NCBI GenBank assembly: GCA_025808375.1
Contig: CP061009.1
Span: 3,410,001-3,474,000, forward strand
DNA length: 64,000 bases
Direction of reading: 5' to 3'
Source: Duncaniella muricolitica
Lineage (GTDB): Bacteria > Bacteroidota > Bacteroidia > Bacteroidales > Muribaculaceae
How positions within the stretch are numbered: the stretch's first letter is position 1; each line of letters opens with the position of its first letter. The translations under genes were made by a program, and so were the position numbers. Shown in pieces: positions 58,314-64,000 of this stretch. The notes below the pieces were generated by a model that worked only from the letters and a program-made list of their open reading frames with translations, made no database searches and was not told where the DNA came from.

Positions 58314-58678
58314 AGTATCTTTTGTGCTGAAAATTGTCCTATCAGAAACGCGCCGTAACCGCCTGCAAGCGTCACGGCCATATATGCAAATGCCTTCATC
58401 ACCTCGCCCCCTCTCACGAGTGTGGCTGTGTCGAGGGCAAAAGTGGAATAGGTGGTGAATCCGCCGAGAAATCCCGTGACAGCCATGAGGCGCAATGTGC
58501 GGTAGCCTCCGTGAGTGTCGATGAGCGTCGCCACCAGTCCTATGAGCAGACATCCGAGCAGATTGACTGCAAGCGTGGGCAGTATGCGGTCGGCCGACAG
58601 TGCGGGCATCTGCTGCACCGCATAGCGGCTCATGCAGCCAAGGGCTCCTCCGACTGCCACGGCAAGATAATCAGTCAT
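58310..58678 (-). CDS. crcB: Fluoride-specific ion channel FluC (CrcB)
   Basis: 122 residues with four membrane helices. Motifs: VGGALGCMSRYAVQQ, LAVNLLGCLLIGL, GFLGGFTTYSTFALDTATLV (the Na+-site and F-pore phenylalanines). It exports fluoride as a dual-topology dimer. I looked for a fluoride riboswitch upstream (58679-58755) and did not find its pseudoknot consensus; only a plain 18-bp hairpin is there. Confidence 0.95.
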   Translation of the reverse strand: MTDYLAVAVGGALGCMSRYAVQQMPALSADRILPTLAVNLLGCLLIGLVATLIDTHGGYRTLRLMAVTGFLGGFTTYSTFALDTATLVRGGEVMKAFAYMAVTLAGGYGAFLIGQFSAQKIL

Positions 58679-58705
58679 CTATGGATTGCCTGGGGTTATT
58701 TTGCT

Positions 58706-58747
58706 GAATGTCGGATTACGGACCATAGTGTCCGTAATCCGACATTC
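58706..58747. terminator. Perfect 18-bp hairpin between pheS and crcB
   Basis: GAATGTCGGATTACGGAC (58706-58723) pairs with 58730-58747 around a 6-base loop. There is no T-run on the minus side, so it is a poor intrinsic terminator; it may be an mRNA stability or processing hairpin in a pheS-crcB transcript. Confidence 0.65.
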
Positions 58748-58755
58748 TATTATTT

Positions 58756-59763
58756 TCAGAACTGTTCGAGGAATCGCTTGTCGTTCTCGGAGAACATGCG
58801 CAGGTCGCTGATCTGATATTTCAGATTGGTGATGCGCTCCACGCCCATGCCGAGAGCAAAGCCTGTATATTTCTTCGAGTCGATGCCGCATGCCTCAAGC
58901 ACGTTGGGGTCTACCATGCCGCAGCCGAGTATCTCCACCCAGCCTGTGTGCTTGCAGAATCCGCATCCCTTGCCGCCGCAGAGGTTGCAGGAGATGTCCA
59001 TCTCGGCCGAGGGTTCGGTGAAGGGGAAGTAGCTGGGACGCAGACGTATCTTGGTCTCGGGGCCAAACATCTCGCGGGCAAAGTAGAGCAGCGTCTGACG
59101 CAGGTCGGCAAACGATACATTCTCATCCACATACAGTGCCTCGACCTGATGGAAGAAGCAGTGGGCGCGGGCCGAGATGGCCTCGTTGCGATACACGCGG
59201 CCCGGGCAGATGATGCGGATGGGGGGCTGAGTGTTCTCCATGACGCGGCTCTGCACCGACGAGGTGTGGGTGCGCAGGAGCACGTCGGGGTTGCGCTGTA
59301 TGAAGAATGTGTCCTGCATGTCGCGCGCGGGATGGTCTTCGGCAAAGTTGAGCGACGAGAACACGTGCCAGTCGTCTTCGATCTCAGGGCCTTCGGCTAT
59401 GGTGAAGCCGAGACGCGAGAATATGGAGATGATTTCGTCCTTGACAAGCGACAGCGGATGACGCGAACCCAGCGGCATCGGTATGGCGGTGCGGCTCAGG
59501 TCGAGATTGTCCTCGACAGTGTCGGTGTTTTCGAGAGCCTCGCGCAGAGCGGCCAGGCGGTCTGTGGCCACGGTCTTGAGCTCGTTGAGCTTCTGTCCGA
59601 GCTCGCGCTTCTGCTCGGCAGGCACGTTGCGGAAATCCTGCATGAGAGCTGTGATGGCTCCCTTTTTGCTCAGATATTTGATGCGGAGAGCCTCGACCTC
59701 CTCCGGTCCGGAGGCTGTCATGGCCTCGATCTCAGCCTTGAGCTGATTTATCTTATCAATCAT
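58756..59763 (-). CDS. pheS: Phenylalanyl-tRNA synthetase alpha subunit
   Basis: 335 residues from ATG 59763; the longer frame to 59805 crosses the promoter box at 59794-59801. The N-terminal coiled coil (KINQLKAEIEAMTASGPEEV) leads to a class II core: HPLSLVKDEIISIFSRLGF, DTFFIQRNPDVLLRTHTSSV, ICPGRVYRNEAISARAHCFF, and motif 3 TGFALGMGVERITNLKY. The cysteine-rich stretch CNLCGGKGCGFCKHTGW is normal for this family. It charges tRNA-Phe with PheT, which is not in the window. Confidence 0.97.
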   Translation of the reverse strand: MIDKINQLKAEIEAMTASGPEEVEALRIKYLSKKGAITALMQDFRNVPAEQKRELGQKLNELKTVATDRLAALREALENTDTVEDNLDLSRTAIPMPLGSRHPLSLVKDEIISIFSRLGFTIAEGPEIEDDWHVFSSLNFAEDHPARDMQDTFFIQRNPDVLLRTHTSSVQSRVMENTQPPIRIICPGRVYRNEAISARAHCFFHQVEALYVDENVSFADLRQTLLYFAREMFGPETKIRLRPSYFPFTEPSAEMDISCNLCGGKGCGFCKHTGWVEILGCGMVDPNVLEACGIDSKKYTGFALGMGVERITNLKYQISDLRMFSENDKRFLEQF

Positions 59764-59793
59764 ATTTGATGCGTTTTTGCGTATTTTTGGGTG

Positions 59794-59801
59794 CAAATTT
59801 A
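59794..59801 (-). promoter_or_regulatory. -7 box (TAAATTTG) for pheS
   Basis: TAAATTTG on the minus strand, 31 bases before the ATG at 59763. Confidence 0.6.
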
Positions 59802-59832
59802 GCAAAAAAATAGTTATTTTTAATGCTATCCG

Positions 59833-60687
59833 TTATTTATGTGGAGTCTCGTCGGCAAAACGGTTGGGGAAATCTATCTTGACACGCGGACGTTTCAGCG
59901 CGTACACCACAAGCGCGATGCCTATGAGTATGAACGGTATGCTGAGCCACTGTCCCATATTGAGAGCCATGGTGGCCTCAAAGTCCACCTGATCGTTTTT
60001 GATAAACTCTATGAGGAATCGAGGCAGGAATATTCCGATGAAGAACACGCCGAATATCAGTCCCGGACGCTCCTCGGCATTCTTCTTCCAATACATCCAC
60101 ATGAGCAGTCCGAACAGGGCGAAATAACACAACGCCTCATATATCTGGGTCGGGTGGCATGCCTGGCCGTAATAGAGCTCGTGCCACTCGCGCGAACGCA
60201 GAAACATGAATCCCCACGGCAGTGTGGTGGCGTGGCCGAATATCTCCGAGTTCATCAGGTTGCCGAGACGTATGAGGCCGCCCACCAGCGCGATAGGTAT
60301 CACCAGTCGGTCAAATGTCCACAGCGGATTGCGCTTGGTGGTGATGAGCGAGTAGAGCAGCACTCCGATGATGATGCCGATAGTGCCGCCGTGGCTGGCG
60401 AGACCGCCGTGCCACACGTAGAGGATGCTTATGGGATTTTGCTTATACACGTCCCATTCGTAGAAAAACACGTGGCCCAGACGCGCGCCGATGATGGTGC
60501 CGGCGACGGTCCACATGAGCAGGATGCCGAGCCACTTCTCGGGTGCACCCTCGTGACGGTAGATACGCGATTCGATTTCGTAGCCTACAAGAAAACCCAC
60601 CATAAAGGCGAGACTGTACCAACGTATGGCGAGCGGCCCGATGTGAAACCACACAGGGTCGGCCGTCCATGTGATGAAGTCAAGCAT
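59833..60687 (-). CDS. lgt: Prolipoprotein diacylglyceryl transferase
   Basis: 284 residues from ATG 60687, which gives the normal short N-terminus LDFITWTADPVWFHIGPLAI. Seven membrane helices with the Lgt signatures: GARLGHVFFYEWDVYKQNP, YVWHGGLASHGG (the key HGG region), GGLIRLGNLMNSEIFG (essential Arg) and HPTQIYEAL. It transfers diacylglycerol to the lipobox cysteine, the first step for the many lipoproteins in this window. It ends 70 bases from the pheS start and has its own promoter box (60805-60812). Confidence 0.97.
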   Translation of the reverse strand: MLDFITWTADPVWFHIGPLAIRWYSLAFMVGFLVGYEIESRIYRHEGAPEKWLGILLMWTVAGTIIGARLGHVFFYEWDVYKQNPISILYVWHGGLASHGGTIGIIIGVLLYSLITTKRNPLWTFDRLVIPIALVGGLIRLGNLMNSEIFGHATTLPWGFMFLRSREWHELYYGQACHPTQIYEALCYFALFGLLMWMYWKKNAEERPGLIFGVFFIGIFLPRFLIEFIKNDQVDFEATMALNMGQWLSIPFILIGIALVVYALKRPRVKIDFPNRFADETPHK

Positions 60688-60804
60688 TGTCAAGAAATTC
60701 TTAAATTGATTTTTTATGTGTATTATCGTATAACGCGGGATTGACCGGACTGACATGAGTTGTTTTCACAGGTCATGATACTCCCCCTCGCGCTAAATTT
60801 TCCA

Positions 60805-60812
60805 CAAAATTA
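60805..60812 (-). promoter_or_regulatory. -7 box (TAATTTTG) for lgt
   Basis: TAATTTTG on the minus strand. Divergent from the box at 60845-60852 for the DUF695 gene. Confidence 0.6.
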
Positions 60813-60844
60813 CTCACATTCGCGGTTATATCAAAAAACTTGAG

Positions 60845-60852
60845 TAATTTTG
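60845..60852 (+). promoter_or_regulatory. -7 box (TAATTTTG) for the DUF695 gene
   Basis: TAATTTTG on the plus strand, 16 to 22 bases before the two possible ATG starts. Confidence 0.6.
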
Positions 60853-60867
60853 CTTATACTAAATATA

Positions 60868-61305
60868 ATGTATATGGAAAAAGACTCATGGTGGACGGCT
60901 CCGGCCGAGAGCGAGGACGGACGCCTCATAATGGTCACCGGCCGCAGAGATGTGGAGAAATTTCGCTCCAACCCGCGATTTGGCATACGCATCGAAGTGA
61001 CCTGGAAATATGACGGCGACAGCTCCGGCATGCCCGACACAGCCACATCGCAGCTCATGGAGCAAGCTCAGGAAGCACTCCAGGCTATCCTGCACAAAGA
61101 CCCCGTAGCCGTGCTCACAGGCATATTCACCGGCGACGACCGACGCGAATGGATATTCTATTCGCTCTCCACCAACATCTTCGGCAAGAAACTCAACGAG
61201 GCACTCGCCCCGTTTCCGCTCCTGCCGATTACGGTCTACTGCGAGAACGACCCCGGATGGGAGCAGTATGACGAGATGTCGCAGGCCGAAATCAAGATGG
61301 ACTGA
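60868..61305 (+). CDS. DUF695-like protein
   Basis: 145 residues from ATG 60868 (or 143 from ATG 60874, MEKDSWWTAPAESEDGRLIM). The pattern of DUF695 is visible: RLIMVTGRRDVEKFRSNPRF, RIEVTWKYDGDSSGMPD, AVLTGIFTGDDRREWIFYSL, ITVYCENDPGWEQYDEM. These small cytoplasmic proteins have no established function. It is a single gene with its own box, head to head with lgt. The box at 60845-60852 excludes the longer frame from 60850. Confidence 0.8.
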   Translation: MYMEKDSWWTAPAESEDGRLIMVTGRRDVEKFRSNPRFGIRIEVTWKYDGDSSGMPDTATSQLMEQAQEALQAILHKDPVAVLTGIFTGDDRREWIFYSLSTNIFGKKLNEALAPFPLLPITVYCENDPGWEQYDEMSQAEIKMD

Positions 61306-61333
61306 ACCTCTTGGCTGTCTTGCGAAAAAAAGC

Positions 61334-61341
61334 TAACTTTG
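61334..61341 (+). promoter_or_regulatory. -7 box (TAACTTTG) for the aminotransferase gene
   Basis: TAACTTTG, 31 bases before the start at 61373. Confidence 0.65.
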
Positions 61342-61372
61342 CACTCCAAAAGAAATCAAAACATTACACTAT

Positions 61373-62575
61373 ATGAGCACTCATGTTTCAGAGCGCGTAC
61401 AGTCGCTCGCTCCCTCGGCCACACTGGCCATGTCGCAAAAGAGCAACGAGCTTAAAGCTCAAGGCGTTGATGTAATCAATCTCTCCGTCGGAGAGCCCGA
61501 CTTCGAGACCCCGGCCCACATCAAGGAGGCCGCCAAAAAGGCCATCGACGACAACTTTACATTCTACACCCCGGTGCCCGGCTACATGTCGCTGCGCCGC
61601 GCCATCAGCGACAAGCTGCGCAATGAGAACGGTGTGGACTACGCTCCCGAGCAGATCACCGTGTCAAACGGTGCAAAGCAGGCCCTCTGCAACGTAATCC
61701 TAGCCTCCATCAACAAGGGCGACGAGGTGATTATCCCCATGCCCGCATGGGTAAGCTACGTCGAGATGGTTAAGCTCGCCGAGGGCACTCCCGTAGCTGT
61801 CAATGCCGACATCTCACAGGATTTCAAGATCACACCCGCACAGCTCGAGGCTGCCATCACTCCGGCCACCCGCATGATACTCATATGCTCTCCCTCCAAC
61901 CCCACCGGCAGCGTCTACACCCGTGAGGAGCTCCAGGGGCTGGTAGACGTTCTGGCCAAGCATCCCGAAATCATCGTGCTTGCCGACGAAATCTATGAGC
62001 ACATCAACTTCACCGGCTCGTTCACATCGCTGGCCTCGTTCCCCGAGATAGCCGACCGCACCGTCATCATCAACGGTGTGTCGAAAGCCTATGCCATGAC
62101 AGGCTGGCGCATCGGTTACAGCGCGTCACCCCTGTGGCTGGCCAAAGCTGTCAACAAGCTCCAGGGCCAGTACACCTCCAACGCATCGTCGATAGCACAG
62201 AAGGCCGCCGAGGCTGCCTACACCGGTTCGCAGGAGTGTGTGCGCGAGATGAACAAGGCTTTCGAGCGTCGCCGCGACCTCGTGGTAGAGCTCGCCTCGC
62301 AGATACCCGGACTCAAGGTCAACCGTCCCACCGGCGCGTTCTACCTCTTCCCCGAAGTCAGCGCGTATGTAGGCACCACCACACCCGAAGGCAACGTCAT
62401 AGCCTCGTCGGCCGACCTCGCCATGTATCTTCTTGAGAAGGGCCACGTAGCCACTGTCGACGGTGGTGCTTTCGGCATGGAAGGTTACATCCGCCTGAGC
62501 TACGCCACAAGCGACGACAACATCCGCGAAGCCATGCGCCGCATCGCCGAGACTCTCGCCACCCTCAAGAAATAA
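61373..62575 (+). CDS. PLP-dependent aminotransferase, aspartate aminotransferase-like
   Basis: 400 residues, fold type I subgroup Ib. Motifs: VINLSVGEPDFETPAHI, GYMSLRRAISDKLRNENG, TVSNGAKQALCNVIL, MPAWVSYVEMVKLA, SPSNPTGSVYTREEL, VLADEIYEHINF, and the PLP lysine in IINGVSKAYAMTGWRIGYSA; the substrate-carboxylate arginine follows in YIRLSYATSDDNIREAM. Most likely it transfers amino groups between aspartate and 2-oxoglutarate (aspC/aspB type); other substrates such as prephenate or aromatic amino acids cannot be ruled out. Followed by a hairpin and tyrS. Confidence 0.92.
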   Translation: MSTHVSERVQSLAPSATLAMSQKSNELKAQGVDVINLSVGEPDFETPAHIKEAAKKAIDDNFTFYTPVPGYMSLRRAISDKLRNENGVDYAPEQITVSNGAKQALCNVILASINKGDEVIIPMPAWVSYVEMVKLAEGTPVAVNADISQDFKITPAQLEAAITPATRMILICSPSNPTGSVYTREELQGLVDVLAKHPEIIVLADEIYEHINFTGSFTSLASFPEIADRTVIINGVSKAYAMTGWRIGYSASPLWLAKAVNKLQGQYTSNASSIAQKAAEAAYTGSQECVREMNKAFERRRDLVVELASQIPGLKVNRPTGAFYLFPEVSAYVGTTTPEGNVIASSADLAMYLLEKGHVATVDGGAFGMEGYIRLSYATSDDNIREAMRRIAETLATLKK

Positions 62576-62603
62576 TAACCATAAGTTTACTGCAATACAT
62601 CGC

Positions 62604-62635
62604 CGGCAATTATCGATTGCTTTATATAATTGCCG
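62604..62635 (+). terminator. 10-bp hairpin between the aminotransferase gene and tyrS
   Basis: CGGCAATTAT (62604-62613) pairs with ATAATTGCCG (62626-62635); no long T-run. Possibly a weak terminator or part of the tyrS leader; no T-box is expected or seen. Confidence 0.5.
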
Positions 62636-62654
62636 ATTACTCTAATTAAAATAA

Positions 62655-63950
62655 ATGGATTTTATTGAAGAACTTACCTGGCGTGGCATGATCCACCAGA
62701 TGATGCCAGGTACAGACGAACAGCTCAAAAAAGAAATGACCGTGGCATACCTCGGTATCGACCCCACGGCCGACTCACTCCATATAGGCCACCTCGTAGG
62801 CGTGATGATGCTCAAGCACTTCCAGCGTTCGGGCCACAAGCCCATCGCCCTCGTGGGCGGCGCGACAGGCATGATAGGCGACCCCTCGATGAAGAGCCAG
62901 GAGCGCAAACTCCTGAGCGAAGAGACCCTCCGCCACAACCAGGAGGCCATCAAGCGTCAGCTCAGCAAGTTTCTTGACTTTGACTCCGACGCTCCCAATG
63001 CCGCCGAGATGGTCAACAACTATGACTGGATGAAAAACTTCTCCTTTCTCGACTTCATCCGCGATGTCGGCAAGCACATCACCGTCAACTATATGATGGC
63101 CAAGGATTCGGTCAAGAAGCGTCTGAGCGGCGAGTCGCAGCAGGGCATGTCGTTCACCGAGTTCTCCTACCAGCTCTGTCAGGGCTACGACTTCCTCCAC
63201 CTCTATAAAGAGAAAGGCTGCCGCCTGCAGCTCGGAGGTTCTGACCAGTGGGGCAACATCACCACCGGCACCGAACTCATACGCCGCACAGTCGGAGGCG
63301 AGGCCTATGCCCTCACCTGCCCCCTCATCACCAAGGCCGACGGCGGCAAGTTTGGCAAGACCGAGAGCGGCAACGTATGGCTCGACCCGCGCTACACCTC
63401 GCCCTACAAGTTCTATCAGTTCTGGCTCAACGTCTCCGACGCCGACGCCGAGAAGTACATCAAGATTTTCACCTCGCTCACCCACGAGGAGATTGAGGCT
63501 CTCGTAGAGGAGCAGGCCAAGGACCCCGGACTCCGTCCCCTCCAGAAGCGTCTCGCCAAAGAGATTACCACCATGGTACACTCGGCCGAAGACTACGAGA
63601 TGGCCGTCGAGGCTTCGCAGATACTCTTCAGCAACAAGGCCGGAGAGACCCTGCGCAAGATTGACGAGGCCACACTTCTCGCCGTGATGGAGGGCGTGCC
63701 CCAGTTTGAGGTTTCGCGCTCGCTCATCACCGAGGGCGTCAAGCTCGCCGACCTCCTGACCGACCATGCGGCCGTCTTCCCCTCCAAGGGCGAGATGCGC
63801 AAGATGGTACAGGGCGGCGGCGTGTCGATCAACAAAGAAAAGATTTCCGACCCCTATGCTCCCGCTACAGAAGATATGCTCCTCAACGGCCGATATATCC
63901 TCGTGCAGCGCGGCAAGAAGAACTATTTCCTCATCAAAGTAACTGAATAA
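62655..63950 (+). CDS. tyrS: Tyrosyl-tRNA synthetase
   Basis: 431 residues. Class I core: YLGIDPTADSLHIGHLVGVM (HIGH motif), GGATGMIGDPSMKSQER, FTEFSYQLCQGYDFLHLYKE, RLQLGGSDQWGNITTGTELI and the KMSKS-equivalent GGKFGKTESGNVWLDP. The C-terminal S4-like RNA-binding domain includes FPSKGEMRKMVQGGGVSINK. It has the bacterial TyrRS length. The last 50 bases of the window (63951-64000) hold nothing I can identify. Confidence 0.98.
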   Translation: MDFIEELTWRGMIHQMMPGTDEQLKKEMTVAYLGIDPTADSLHIGHLVGVMMLKHFQRSGHKPIALVGGATGMIGDPSMKSQERKLLSEETLRHNQEAIKRQLSKFLDFDSDAPNAAEMVNNYDWMKNFSFLDFIRDVGKHITVNYMMAKDSVKKRLSGESQQGMSFTEFSYQLCQGYDFLHLYKEKGCRLQLGGSDQWGNITTGTELIRRTVGGEAYALTCPLITKADGGKFGKTESGNVWLDPRYTSPYKFYQFWLNVSDADAEKYIKIFTSLTHEEIEALVEEQAKDPGLRPLQKRLAKEITTMVHSAEDYEMAVEASQILFSNKAGETLRKIDEATLLAVMEGVPQFEVSRSLITEGVKLADLLTDHAAVFPSKGEMRKMVQGGGVSINKEKISDPYAPATEDMLLNGRYILVQRGKKNYFLIKVTE

Positions 63951-64000
63951 ACCTTAACCGAATGTTGGATTTTGACTGTCGGTCAGCTTCAGAGGGCTGA

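Noticed and set aside
58679..58755. Fluoride riboswitch upstream of crcB
   Set aside because: The gap holds a simple symmetrical hairpin and lacks the pseudoknot consensus; it is also too short for the full motif plus expression platform.
62775..63767. 330-residue open frame opposite tyrS
   Set aside because: Antisense shadow of tyrS with no domain pattern.

Overview
The window looks like a chromosomal segment of a gut Bacteroidales bacterium. I lean towards a Muribaculaceae-type genome, but that is inference from gene content and style, not a computed placement. The evidence is: Bacteroidetes-type promoters (TAnnTTTG -7 box, sometimes with an upstream TTG/TTTG) in front of many genes; TonB-type and PorU (type IX secretion) proteins; SusD-era style lipoproteins with DUF4493 and PCMD domains; GLPGLI, DUF5606 and DUF4494 proteins; and a Bacteroidetes-type RNA polymerase omega subunit.

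Left part (1 to about 13.9 kb): a scrambled accessory region with lower GC. It holds broken genes and four insertion-sequence traces. In order: a zinc-ribbon/DJ-1 gene cut head to head against a truncated glycosidase-like gene; a solo IS21-type end; a fragment of a large helicase/methylase of the conjugative-element type; an AlbA_2 regulator; a structured leader in front of a lipoprotein-lipoprotein-TonB receptor-GLPGLI operon; an IS4-family element sitting inside the signal-peptide codons of the receptor; an IS21-type element whose end truncates the GLPGLI gene; an ISAon1-type element inside istB; and a frameshifted small membrane-protein gene. The region stops at the 3' end of a tRNA-Ser gene, a usual integration boundary.

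Right part (13.9 to 64 kb): an ordered core genome. Main blocks: a secreted protein and htpG; a GH10-like glycosidase divergent from bamD-rpoZ, then rpsO; an outer-membrane barrel protein; rplU-rpmA; a MATE pump; DUF5606, a hemerythrin protein and a LuxR regulator; a seven-gene minus-strand operon (DUF4494, yggS, three nonulosonic-acid sugar genes, obg, yraN); two glycosyltransferases; tRNA-Leu; porU-fmt; a pectate lyase with a small companion; mscL; gap; a candidate small RNA; uvrA; a three-gene DUF4493/PCMD lipoprotein operon; tig; a minus-strand lgt, pheS, crcB, nth, yicG series; and a DUF695 protein, an aminotransferase and tyrS.

The most unusual signals are: three related long palindromes (two of them perfect 47-bp arms) at gene ends; a promoter-hairpins-terminator unit between gap and uvrA that looks like an unannotated small RNA; the long branched hairpin before the lipoprotein operon; the reconstructable IS4 insertion with a 5-bp target duplication; and a dense run of single-base indels limited to 9.7-13.7 kb. 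I did not find a convincing new defence system or a CRISPR array.
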